Part shown: positions 8,759 through 17,075 of the stretch, piece after piece
How the letters are laid out: each line of letters opens with the position of its first letter
How positions within the stretch are numbered: position 1 is the stretch's first letter
Source of the DNA: Opitutaceae bacterium
GTDB taxonomy: Bacteria; Verrucomicrobiota; Verrucomicrobiia; Opitutales; Opitutaceae
DNA: 64,000 bases
Direction: 5' to 3'
NCBI GenBank assembly: GCA_028284235.1
Contig: JANQSC010000013.1
Location: forward strand, 186,001-250,000
Translations under genes and position numbers: made by a program
Notes under the pieces: model-generated
Database searches by the model: none
What the model was told of the DNA's origin: nothing
The model's input: the letters and a program-made list of their open reading frames with translations, nothing else

Positions 8759-10561
8759 CTAAATATCCCCTTTTTTCATCTGATCCATCATGGCGTCCGC
8801 TGCCCGCCAAGCTAGGGCCATAATGGTCAAGGTCGGATTCTTATCGGCATTGGAACAGAAAGGAGCTCCATCGGTCAGGAATAGATTGGGCACGTCCCAG
8901 GTTTGTGAATACCGATTCGTTACGGAGGTCTTGCTGTCCTCACCCATAATCGCTCCACCCACTTCGTGAATCGTTCGACCACCCGGCCATATCGCCTTCT
9001 TTCCCGTAGGATCCGGTTGACTCAAAACGGTACCGCCCAGCTTCTCGATAACGCTAGCGAAGGTCTGCTGCATATGGGCCGCTTGCTTCACCTCCGAGTC
9101 CGCCCATTTCCAGTGGAATTTTAGCACAGGAATGCCCCACTTGTCCTTTACCGAATCGTCGAGCTCGCAAAAGCAGTCGTCGTTGGGAATCATTTCCCCG
9201 CGGCCCGTGTAGTAGACGAAGGAACCATAGTAGCGCCGAGCTTCTTCCTTGAGACGCTTTCCATAGGCAATGCCCGTTCTTCCAGCGAGGAAGTTGAAGG
9301 AATCCACGCGAGGCACGCGTCGCGTATTGCCCGTTTCGATGTGATACCCTCTTGGGAAATCCAACTTGCCGGCCGCTTGTTCCTTGTACAACCACCAAGG
9401 CACGTAGATATGGCCCCCGCCAGCCCCGTCTTCGTTGTGCGGCGGCAGGTTTTCCAGCATAGGCACCTGTCCGGAAAGACTCGCCCCCACGGAGTCCATC
9501 AAATACTTGCCCAGCAAACCGCTCGAGTTGGCCAAGCCTTCCGATCGTCCCGGCGCCTTGGAATTGAGGAGGATCCGCACCGACTCGCAGGAGCTTGCCG
9601 CTAAAACGACGATTCGTCCCTTAACCGTGTAATCCAAGCCGGATACCTTGTCGATGAAGTTGACACCCGAGGCCTTGCCCGAATCGTCGAGCTCGACCCG
9701 GCGGGCCATGGCCATGGTCACGATATCGAGATTGCCCGTGGCGAGGGCGGGCGGCAGGTGCACCGTCGTCGATTGGTAGTTCGCCTTGATCGAGCAGCCG
9801 CGCGTGCAATAGGTCGCCCAGAAGCAGGCCAGACGCTGGTTCATCTCCTGCTCCAAAATGCGCTGGGCATTCGGATTGTTCGGATGCAGCCATTTGGGAA
9901 TACGCTTCGCGTTGAGACGCTTGCTGAGCACGGCTCGATGAATCGGTACGACCGGCAGGCCCATCTGGCGACCATGCTTATGGAAAAGCAACTCTGCTGC
10001 CCTAGCCTTCGGGGGCGGCAATAAAACGCCATCGGGGGAGTTCGGCGTGTTTTCCAGTCCCTCGTTCGTGCCGAAGACTCCGATGAGCGACTCGACCTTG
10101 TCGTAGTAGGGAGCGACTTCATCGTAGGTCAGCGGCCAATCGAACCCAAGGCCATCCCGGGAGCGCGGTTTGAAGTCATAGGGCCCATTGCGCAGCGAGA
10201 TCCGTCCCCAGTGATTCGTGCGACCGCCCAACATGCGGGACCGCCACCACATGAACTGCTCTTCCGATTTGTCGGACGCTTGGGTGTACGGCTCGTTCGG
10301 CACCTCGTAGCCGCCGTCGATCGTCGCATCGTAGAAGCCGAAAGGCTTGTCCGGCGTCCCGGAGTCACGCAAGGGCGCTTGCTCCAAGGTATTGAACATC
10401 GGCGTCTCGGTAACCGGATCGTAGTCGCGCCCCGCTTCAAGCATGAGGACTTTAACTCCCTCCATAGCCAGGGTATACGCGGTCTGTCCGCCGGCTGCCC
10501 CCGACCCGACGACAATTACGTCGTATTCGGGTTTAGTCTTAGTCGCAGGAACGTGTGGCAT
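8759..10561 (-). CDS. GMC-family FAD-dependent oxidoreductase (gluconate/glucose dehydrogenase large-subunit type)
   Basis: This 600-residue flavoenzyme oxidises a sugar or polyol hydroxyl. The N-terminal FAD-binding fold has G19, G21 and G24 in VIVVGSGAAGG, followed by VLMLEAG. The C-terminal GMC domain holds HEVGGAIMG (about 532) and DKNPTLTIMALAWRAADAM (about 575-593), which provide the His and Asn of the active site. There is no signal peptide. The preceding gene encodes a Tat-signal subunit-3 protein; in known FAD-GDH complexes that small subunit carries the catalytic chain across the membrane, and the same is likely here. No dihaem cytochrome subunit gene follows, so the electron acceptor is unknown. 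The substrate is unassigned. Confidence 0.93.
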   Translation of the reverse strand: MPHVPATKTKPEYDVIVVGSGAAGGQTAYTLAMEGVKVLMLEAGRDYDPVTETPMFNTLEQAPLRDSGTPDKPFGFYDATIDGGYEVPNEPYTQASDKSEEQFMWWRSRMLGGRTNHWGRISLRNGPYDFKPRSRDGLGFDWPLTYDEVAPYYDKVESLIGVFGTNEGLENTPNSPDGVLLPPPKARAAELLFHKHGRQMGLPVVPIHRAVLSKRLNAKRIPKWLHPNNPNAQRILEQEMNQRLACFWATYCTRGCSIKANYQSTTVHLPPALATGNLDIVTMAMARRVELDDSGKASGVNFIDKVSGLDYTVKGRIVVLAASSCESVRILLNSKAPGRSEGLANSSGLLGKYLMDSVGASLSGQVPMLENLPPHNEDGAGGGHIYVPWWLYKEQAAGKLDFPRGYHIETGNTRRVPRVDSFNFLAGRTGIAYGKRLKEEARRYYGSFVYYTGRGEMIPNDDCFCELDDSVKDKWGIPVLKFHWKWADSEVKQAAHMQQTFASVIEKLGGTVLSQPDPTGKKAIWPGGRTIHEVGGAIMGEDSKTSVTNRYSQTWDVPNLFLTDGAPFCSNADKNPTLTIMALAWRAADAMMDQMKKGDI

Positions 10562-10612
10562 AGCGAATTCTTACTTCGTATCGAACTTTCGTTTACACGG
10601 AAGGAAGGACCC

Positions 10613-11260
10613 TTACCAGGGCGCCTGATCGAGTCCCAGGCGTTCCAAGACTTCCGGCGGGGGACCATCGAAGCTCGCCAAAGCGACATTGCCGACATAT
10701 CCCACATCGCGCATGCCCACCTCCGTCGTGTAGTAGCCGCCCAAAGTTAGATTGCGAAACTTGGTGAAGAAACGCGCTCCCGTTTCGAAGTCCACTTTGG
10801 CCGTGTTCTGGTAGCAGACATCATCGCAAATCTCGAGCTGCTGACCATGCGAGAGTTCGACGAAGTTCTTCTTGAAACGCGCTTGCGATTCGCGATCGAC
10901 CCAGGCCAGACCGTCCAGAATGACAGTTCGATCCGCTTGCTGATTCGGATAAGGCGCGCTGACCCATTCGTCTATAAAATCGGGCACTTTCAACTCTGAG
11001 GCGCTGGGTGACGACTCTTCGACATGCGGCAGGATGATGTCTGAAAGAACCCCTGCCGTTCTCAGCTGTCGAGGCGTCAAAGTACGGTCCCAAAACACCT
11101 CGCCCGACAACAAACTGGGATCGGTCCCATATCCTGATTGGGCCGGTTCCCCTTGAGCCCAAGTCTCTGTATCCAAAATGCGAACCGTTGCCGTCGCGGC
11201 GAGCATCCATTTGACGGCCGACCGGCGATCCATACGGCGGTGCGAAATCGTATCATTCAT
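10613..11260 (-). CDS. Gluconate 2-dehydrogenase subunit 3 family protein
   Basis: This 215-residue small subunit partners the GMC flavoenzyme encoded 51 bp downstream. The N-terminus (HRRMDRRSAVKWMLAATATV) is a Tat-type signal. The body shows family segments such as LRTAGVLSDIILPHVEESSPSASE, a conserved region around FIDEW, and a C-terminal TLGGYYTTEVGMRDVGYVGN. Subunit 3 proteins act as export partners and stabilise the FAD subunit. This is the first gene after a recognisable sigma70-type promoter at 11344-11373. Confidence 0.9.
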   Translation of the reverse strand: MNDTISHRRMDRRSAVKWMLAATATVRILDTETWAQGEPAQSGYGTDPSLLSGEVFWDRTLTPRQLRTAGVLSDIILPHVEESSPSASELKVPDFIDEWVSAPYPNQQADRTVILDGLAWVDRESQARFKKNFVELSHGQQLEICDDVCYQNTAKVDFETGARFFTKFRNLTLGGYYTTEVGMRDVGYVGNVALASFDGPPPEVLERLGLDQAPW

Positions 11261-11343
11261 AAGTGGGAAGGGGTTAGAGATATAAACTTGCGACCTCCCA
11301 ATTCGCAGGTCGAGTCCAGACTGGTGTCATTACCGGCAAACTA

Positions 11344-11373
11344 ATTATACAATCGGGCAATATCGAATTTGAA
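11344..11373 (-). promoter_or_regulatory. Sigma70-type promoter for the subunit 3/GMC genes
   Basis: On the minus strand the element reads TTCAAA (11373-11368), an 18-bp spacer, then a perfect TATAAT (11349-11344). Transcription would begin near 11337 and give a leader of roughly 76 bases before the start at 11260. The -35 box matches TTGACA at four of six positions. This is seen in the sequence only; no start-site data exist. Confidence 0.5.
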
Positions 11374-11496
11374 TAAAACGGAAACGCCCTATCGCAGGGC
11401 GCAATCCCTTTCGAGAACTTCAGAGACTGTCCAATAAGTCGCTTTCGAGACCTTGAAGTTATATTTCGGAATCAGAAATTAGGCTGCGATCCGAGG

Positions 11497-11512
11497 AATA
11501 CCCGGGGGTATT
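11497..11512. repeat. Short inverted repeat downstream of the BNR-repeat gene
   Basis: AATACCC-GG-GGGTATT has 7-bp arms and a 2-bp centre, 22 bp after the stop of the sialidase-like gene and about 124 bp upstream of the -35 box of the next gene pair. No T-run follows on the minus strand, so it is more plausibly a protein-binding site than a terminator. Function unknown. The rest of the 11261-11534 gap contains the promoter and nothing else recognisable. Confidence 0.35.
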
Positions 11513-11534
11513 TCGACGTGAGCAAGTCTCTCAA

Positions 11535-12719
11535 TCAAAGCGATCCGGGATTCCAAAGAGTAGCCGCAATATAGCGCTCGGTCTTTTCGTGGTCGTTCCA
11601 ATAATAGATTGTCACGACTTTGCCGTCGGGTCGAATCGCGTCGCGCGTGTAGCCGATGTCCTCGTCGCCGCCATTGGTCCTCAAGACGATTTCATCCGAC
11701 CACGAGTTTCCGTTGTCCAAACTGATTCGCGCTCTAATCGATGTAGGGCCACGCAACGGCTTGCGATAGCCATAGGTCAGGACAAGCCGCCCACCTTCCA
11801 ATTTGCTCAGCGATGGAGGCGTCGTTCCGGCTTCCTCATCAACCGGAATGGACAGGAGTTTCCAGGATCGGCCTTCATCCCTCGAACCCCAGCACTCGAT
11901 CCAGCCCTTTTTCGGATATGCCTCTAGATTTCGGATACAAGTTACCCAATCGCCTTCGTCCGTTTTCACGGTGGAAGGCATGATGGCGCTATCGATTCGC
12001 AAGCCGCTTTCGAATCCACCGACCGATCGGCCCACCCGACCCTCCAGACTCCAATTCAACCCGCCGTCGCGTGTACGAATCCGATAGACCTCCTCTCTCC
12101 AGTGCGGAAGCAGCTTGTCGCCAGACCGCCGTTCCTCGGAATGGCCCAAGCTGACCCACGCCGAAACCGACAGCGGCCCACCGACGAGGTAGTCGGTCCG
12201 AAACGCTGGAGCCGAATATCCGAAATCCGGAATCGAGAAGGGTCCCGTCCAATCTTGGCCCCGATTTCGAGAATAATAGAGATTTCCCATCCACTCGAAC
12301 TTCAAGGCCAGGTCGGGATCGGTAAAGTCGAGAGGCGACGCCAACGCGGCAACGCTCTTTCGGTCGAAGTCTTCGCTACGACCCATCGGCTCCGTCACCA
12401 CGATATCCGTCGATTCGTGAGTCCAAGTCAGACCGCCATCCTTCGATCGCGACTGCGCCCAGACGATGGGCTGATCCCCATCGACATCGTGCGACCCCAC
12501 CGGTTTGTCCTTGAACGTTCCCTGTTTGTACTGAACGAGAATTTCATCGCCCCAATTCCAAATTCCGCCATTGGCTGGCCAACCGAAGAACTGCCCCGCT
12601 TCGTGCCGTACAACCAGATGCCTGACGTCTCGCGGTTCAGAACAGAACACGGTTGAACCTAACAAGAACAACGCGGCCCATCCGACCGCGCCTACACGTT
12701 TCATATCGATTGGTTCCAT
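11535..12719 (-). CDS. Sialidase-like exported protein with BNR/Asp-box repeats
   Basis: This 394-residue beta-propeller protein contains five Asp-box type motifs (SKDGGLTW, SRNRGQDW, TRDGGLNW, SRDEGRSW, SLDNGNSW), as in sialidases and related exo-glycosidases. A signal peptide (MKRVGAVGWAALFLLGSTVFC) places it outside the cytoplasm. I chose the start at 12719 because GGAAAA lies about 9 bp upstream and it clears the sulfatase stop at 12748; the open frame extends to 12857 but overlaps that gene. It is the last gene of the sulfatase/rhamnosidase train. Sialic acid cleavage is not established: many such proteins in polysaccharide loci act on other sugars or have unknown function. Confidence 0.85.
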   Translation of the reverse strand: MEPIDMKRVGAVGWAALFLLGSTVFCSEPRDVRHLVVRHEAGQFFGWPANGGIWNWGDEILVQYKQGTFKDKPVGSHDVDGDQPIVWAQSRSKDGGLTWTHESTDIVVTEPMGRSEDFDRKSVAALASPLDFTDPDLALKFEWMGNLYYSRNRGQDWTGPFSIPDFGYSAPAFRTDYLVGGPLSVSAWVSLGHSEERRSGDKLLPHWREEVYRIRTRDGGLNWSLEGRVGRSVGGFESGLRIDSAIMPSTVKTDEGDWVTCIRNLEAYPKKGWIECWGSRDEGRSWKLLSIPVDEEAGTTPPSLSKLEGGRLVLTYGYRKPLRGPTSIRARISLDNGNSWSDEIVLRTNGGDEDIGYTRDAIRPDGKVVTIYYWNDHEKTERYIAATLWNPGSL

Positions 12720-12747
12720 ATTCGCTTTTCCGATACCAGTCGTTCTT

Positions 12748-14208
12748 TCATTCCTGCTCAACGAGCGCGTCGTTATCTCGCTGCCGCAGTTCCACCAAAA
12801 GCGATTCCAGCTCGGCCACCTTTCGCGGATGCTTCGCCGCAAGATTGTTCCTTTCATTCGGATCTTTCCCTATATTGAACAGCTCTCGGACGCCATCAGG
12901 CTCTCCTTTCGGATAGCGAGCCTCGTGTCGTTGCCCAATCGCAGGGTCCCGCACGACATCGCCAGGATGAATCAGCAGCTTCCAATCGCCACGCCGAATG
13001 GCCCAGACGCTCCCCACTGTGGGATAGTAAACCCGCCAATAGAGGCCCCGTTGCTCGAGTGGTTCGCCCCCCGATATAGCGGGCCAGATATCCATTCCAT
13101 CCCAGAGAAGATCCTTCTGAGGTTCGTATCCAGCCAACTTGCCTAAAGTCGGCATCCAGTCTATCACGTGGACCGGCGTCTCGGATTGCCGATCTTCCAA
13201 GGTTCCAGGCCACCAGGCGATTGCTGGCATTCGAATTCCGCCTTCGTGAAGACTCGACTTGCCTCCCCGCAGCGGCAGATTACTGCCGCCAATTCTGAGG
13301 TTGGGATAAATCCCCGGATACTCGCGATCATTGCGATCCGGCGGATGGGCCCCGTTGTCGCTGAAAAACAAAACCAGAGTTTTCTCCACCAGCTCCAACC
13401 GTTCCAGCGTTTCCAGAATCTGCCCGATACCGTGGTCAAGATGAGAAACGGAAGCCGCGTACAGACGCTGGCCAGGATCCTCTAATGTCTCGTTTTTCTG
13501 CAGCCATTCCTCCGGTTCGTCTAAAGGAATATGCGGGGCGGCATGGGTCAAACAAAGCAGGAAGGGTTGATCCCGATTCCGTTCGATAAAGCGAATCCCT
13601 TCTTGCGTGAATAGATCGGTGATGTGTCCCTCTTCTTCCACGTATTCATGGTTTCGATGCCAGGTTTTGCCAAATGGCCCACTACCATTCTCGTAGGTGT
13701 GGCAGTAAGGCCCCACTCCTCCCGCCAAGGCGCCGTACTGGTGATCGAAACCGAATTGCATGGGACCCCATTCAGGCTTGGAGCCCAGATGCCATTTTCC
13801 GGAGATACCCGTCCGGTAGCCCACTGACTTCAAGGCGCTGGCCAAGGTTTCCGTGCCGAATGGAAAAACCTGCGAATTGGAAGGCGTATCGACCCCAAAT
13901 CGAGTGGCGTAGCGGCCACTAAAAAAGGCCGCTCGCGTCGGTGTGCACACCGAATAGGTGTAGTGCTGATTCAATACAACGCCTTCCCGAGCCAGGCGAT
14001 CCAAATGAGGCGTGGCAATGGAAGAGCCGCGAAAACCTAAATCCGCGCTTCCTAGATCGTCGGCGACAATGACCACGATATTCGGCTTTGGGGCATCATC
14101 TCGCGGCTCCGCGCCTAGAGTCTCGCTTGCCGCGACGCCAACGAGCAGGGCGACTTGCAAGCAACGGTAAACAGAAATTTCGAAACTGCGAATTTTATAT
14201 GTACTCAT
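12748..14208 (-). CDS. Arylsulfatase-type sulfatase (CTPTR, arylsulfatase B-like)
   Basis: This 486-residue exported S1-family sulfatase has its formylglycine motif CTPTR with Cys88, preceded by the metal-binding NIVVIVADDLGSADLG block at about 43-58. Further family signatures are GISGKWHLG, a basic LRGGKSSLHEGGIRMPAIAWW segment and FFSDNGAHPP carrying the metal-binding Asp-Asn. An N-terminal hydrophobic stretch (about 16-32) is a signal peptide. The overall pattern resembles arylsulfatase B/GalNAc-4-sulfatase relatives. It lies 18 bp downstream of another sulfatase in the same direction. Cys-type sulfatases need a formylglycine-generating enzyme, which is not in this window. The exact sulfated sugar cannot be inferred. 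Confidence 0.94.
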   Translation of the reverse strand: MSTYKIRSFEISVYRCLQVALLVGVAASETLGAEPRDDAPKPNIVVIVADDLGSADLGFRGSSIATPHLDRLAREGVVLNQHYTYSVCTPTRAAFFSGRYATRFGVDTPSNSQVFPFGTETLASALKSVGYRTGISGKWHLGSKPEWGPMQFGFDHQYGALAGGVGPYCHTYENGSGPFGKTWHRNHEYVEEEGHITDLFTQEGIRFIERNRDQPFLLCLTHAAPHIPLDEPEEWLQKNETLEDPGQRLYAASVSHLDHGIGQILETLERLELVEKTLVLFFSDNGAHPPDRNDREYPGIYPNLRIGGSNLPLRGGKSSLHEGGIRMPAIAWWPGTLEDRQSETPVHVIDWMPTLGKLAGYEPQKDLLWDGMDIWPAISGGEPLEQRGLYWRVYYPTVGSVWAIRRGDWKLLIHPGDVVRDPAIGQRHEARYPKGEPDGVRELFNIGKDPNERNNLAAKHPRKVAELESLLVELRQRDNDALVEQE

Positions 14209-14226
14209 TATTTATTGTATACAGTT

Positions 14227-15684
14227 CTATCTTCCGTAGGGAGACAATCTTGGAGCCGACAGAAACGTTTGCAATTCGACTTGCAGGTCACGAGCTACCT
14301 CGGGTCGCATTTTCAAAACACTCGATCGTTCGTAAGGATCTTCGAGCATGTCGTACAAGGCCACCGGAACGCCTTCTCTTGCCAACAATTTCCAACGACC
14401 GTTTCGGGCCCCTTCAGTCGCATAGGGTTCGGGCTTGGGATAGTGCCGCTGTAGATTCTCGTAGAGATCTAGCTGCCAAAATACCGCGCCGCGCGTTTCG
14501 AAGTCGATAGCAGGCCCTCCCAGCCAATGCGACAATAGGTTGACCCCATCCACGCTTTCTTCAATCGAGATTGGAATGCCAGCCGCGGCGCAAAGAGTCG
14601 GCATGATGTCAATCGTAATGCCGAAGGCACTACTGCGACTCCCTGCCGCTATCTTCGCTGGCCAGCTGGCGATGAAGGGGACTTTGATACCCCCATCATG
14701 CAAATCCGTTTTTCCGCCCTTCAAGTCGCCGATTTGCCCTTCGTAAGCGGCTCCGTTGTCGCTGAGAAACAACAACAAAGTATTGTCGCGCTGACCTGTC
14801 TCCTCCAGAGTTTCAACAATCTCTCCGATCTTGGCATCCATATGCTCCACCATGGAGCGAAAGCGCCGCTGGTCATCGCTAATGCCCGGAGCGGCCGCAT
14901 TCTCCCAGTGAGGCTCTGGAGCTGGCTCAAAAGGCGTATGGGGCACGAACCACCATGTATTGATAAAAAAAGGACGATTGTCTTTGGAATAATCGCGTAT
15001 CAACCTCACCGTTTCATCACCGTTGATGTCCGTGAAGTGCATGGAGTAGTAAGGATCGTCGGGAGTGACCTGTTTCTCGTTTCGAATGAGGCACGTTCCG
15101 CCTTTCCGGTACAATGTTCGATCGGCTCCCATCCGCCCCCTCAATGGAGGTTCCTCGTTTTGGCACTGATACTGATCGAAACCGTGCTCGTGAGGACCCG
15201 GAATCGAGTTGGCTCGATCCGCGATATGGGCTAAGTGCAGACCTCCCAAGTGCCACTTGCCGACGTGGGCCGTGTGATAATTCGCGTCCTGCAACAGTTC
15301 TGCCAGCGTAATCGTTTCCGGAGGCAAATGGGCTTCGTCATCCCTGAAGTGCTTCGTGATACCCAGCCTCAGTGGATACAAGCCAGTCAATATGGATGCT
15401 CGAGTCGGCGTGCAGACTGCTGACGCCGTATAAAAATTATCCATACGCAAGCCAGACTCAGCCAAGGCATCCAAATGGGGAGTCTGCACGGCTGTGCTCC
15501 CGTAACAGGATAGATCCTGGTAGCCTAGGTCATCCGCCAGCATGAGGATAATGTTGGGTCGCTCTTCTTGGGCAGCGGCGAACGCTAGCCCCACAATGGC
15601 TAGGCATAAAACCTGGACACCTTTAACGAGGACCCAAGCCGAACAGCTAGGGACGGCTCTTGAACCGGGTTGAGTCATTTTCAT
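14227..15684 (-). CDS. Arylsulfatase-type sulfatase (CTPTR)
   Basis: This 485-residue exported S1-family sulfatase has formylglycine Cys91 in CTPTRAS (numbered from the 15684 start) and the metal block NIILMLADDLGYQDLSCYG. It also has HVGKWHLGGLH, the FLSDNGAAYEG Asp-Asn motif and GGKTDLHDGGIKVPFIASWP. The start at 15684 overlaps the stop of the upstream sulfatase by ATGA, suggesting translational coupling; the open frame continues to 15714 but a longer start overlaps further. A signal peptide lies at about residues 15-38. It differs clearly from the sulfatases on each side, so the cluster is not a recent tandem array. Confidence 0.94.
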   Translation of the reverse strand: MKMTQPGSRAVPSCSAWVLVKGVQVLCLAIVGLAFAAAQEERPNIILMLADDLGYQDLSCYGSTAVQTPHLDALAESGLRMDNFYTASAVCTPTRASILTGLYPLRLGITKHFRDDEAHLPPETITLAELLQDANYHTAHVGKWHLGGLHLAHIADRANSIPGPHEHGFDQYQCQNEEPPLRGRMGADRTLYRKGGTCLIRNEKQVTPDDPYYSMHFTDINGDETVRLIRDYSKDNRPFFINTWWFVPHTPFEPAPEPHWENAAAPGISDDQRRFRSMVEHMDAKIGEIVETLEETGQRDNTLLLFLSDNGAAYEGQIGDLKGGKTDLHDGGIKVPFIASWPAKIAAGSRSSAFGITIDIMPTLCAAAGIPISIEESVDGVNLLSHWLGGPAIDFETRGAVFWQLDLYENLQRHYPKPEPYATEGARNGRWKLLAREGVPVALYDMLEDPYERSSVLKMRPEVARDLQVELQTFLSAPRLSPYGR

Positions 15685-17057
15685 AATTCGTAGAGTTTCG
15701 TGTAGTAATCGCATTGCTCTCTGAGTTTTGAAAGGAGTTCTCTGAAACGGCGATCAGGGGCCAGATTTCGGGATTCGTCCGAGTCATTCGAAAGATCGTA
15801 TAGCTCTTCATAACCACCCTGCTCCGTATAGCGGATATATTTCCACCGCTCTGTCCGTACCCCGATGCTCTGGATCTGATTCAGCTCAGGAGGACAGTCC
15901 CGACGGTGCTCGTAGAAAAATGCGTTGCGCCACGGCCTGTCCTCGCCTCGAACAAGCGATAAAAGACTCTCGCCCTGAACCGCTTCGGGAATAGCGATCC
16001 CTGCGACCTCCAACAGGGTAGGAGCAATGTCTATATTGAGAACGAGTTTTTCAACCGGTCCGGCGCGACTTGGCTCTGTCCTCGGGTCATACAGGATCAT
16101 CGGGACTCGAATCGACGGTTCATACATCAGCCACTTTCCCGACAGCCCTCGATCTCCGAGGAAAAACCCGTTGTCGCTTGCGAAGATGATGACCGTGTTC
16201 TCGTGGAGATTCAATGATTCCAGTTTCTCGCGCAAGCGGCCCACCGCTTCATCGATCCCCGACACTTGTCCATAGTAAGCCTTGACCAACTTCTCCCTGA
16301 CGGTGTCCGTTTCCATGTACTCCCGCCACCTAGTCCGAGCCAAAGAAGTTTTGATAAATTCGGGCGACTTACTGAAAACCGATTCCGAGTCGGGAGCGGG
16401 TGGAGGCATGGCCTTGTCCACGTAGTGGGCTAAGTGCCGCGGGGCCGGTTCGTGATCCGAATGCGGCGCGTTGAACCACAGGGACAAGCAAAAGGGTCTA
16501 TTCTTTGGCCGGTTGTCCAGAAACTCGAGAGCCGCGGCCAACTCCAGATCGTCGCGATGAACCTGCTCCCCCTCGATCTCATAATACACCGGACGAAAAT
16601 AAAAAGGCCGGTACACATCGAAAAATTGCTCCCCCCATTCTTGCGAGGTCCAACCGCGGTCTTCGATATCCACATCAAACTTGCCGACGAAACCCGTGTA
16701 GTAACCAGCCTTTCTCAGCAAACTCGGATAGGAGAACGCGTCCCAGACTTCACGGGCCATGCGGGTACGGCAGTCCCGCCATCCATGGGCTCGCTCGTAG
16801 AGTCCCGTGGCCACCGAACCTCGACTCGACATGCAGATCGCCGTGGTTACAAACGCGTTTTTGAACCAAACCCCTTCCTCGGCCAATCGATCTAGATTGG
16901 GTGTATGTACTTTTTCATTACCCGCATAGCCCACAGCGTCCCACCGCAGGTCGTCCGAAAAGAGGAATACGATATTTGGCGGTGACGCAACCAGATCAAC
17001 CACTTGCAAACAAGCAAGCAGACTGAAAACAAAGATGAGATAAGATATACGTTTCAC
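15681..17057 (-). CDS. Sulfatase with variant CMSSR signature
   Basis: This 458-residue exported sulfatase has a short signal peptide (MKRISYLIFVFSLLACLQVV). The metal block is NIVFLFSDDLRWDAVGYAG, and the modification motif is CMSSR with Cys75, where Ser replaces the usual Pro/Ala two residues after Cys. Other landmarks are GFVGKFDVD, FNAPHSDHEPAPRH, IIFASDNGFFLGDRGLSGKW and a C-terminal RTERWKYIRYTEQGGYEELYDL. It starts 18 bp after the DUF6807 fusion gene and is coupled to the next sulfatase by an ATGA overlap. CxSxR sulfatases are known to be matured like the canonical form. The substrate is unknown. Confidence 0.93.
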   Translation of the reverse strand: MKRISYLIFVFSLLACLQVVDLVASPPNIVFLFSDDLRWDAVGYAGNEKVHTPNLDRLAEEGVWFKNAFVTTAICMSSRGSVATGLYERAHGWRDCRTRMAREVWDAFSYPSLLRKAGYYTGFVGKFDVDIEDRGWTSQEWGEQFFDVYRPFYFRPVYYEIEGEQVHRDDLELAAALEFLDNRPKNRPFCLSLWFNAPHSDHEPAPRHLAHYVDKAMPPPAPDSESVFSKSPEFIKTSLARTRWREYMETDTVREKLVKAYYGQVSGIDEAVGRLREKLESLNLHENTVIIFASDNGFFLGDRGLSGKWLMYEPSIRVPMILYDPRTEPSRAGPVEKLVLNIDIAPTLLEVAGIAIPEAVQGESLLSLVRGEDRPWRNAFFYEHRRDCPPELNQIQSIGVRTERWKYIRYTEQGGYEELYDLSNDSDESRNLAPDRRFRELLSKLREQCDYYTKLYEL

Positions 17058-17075
17058 TGACTGCCAGGCCGCTTG

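Noticed and set aside
12720..12857. N-terminal extension of the BNR-repeat protein
   Set aside because: It overlaps the end of the upstream sulfatase gene, and a ribosome site plus signal peptide support the start at 12719.
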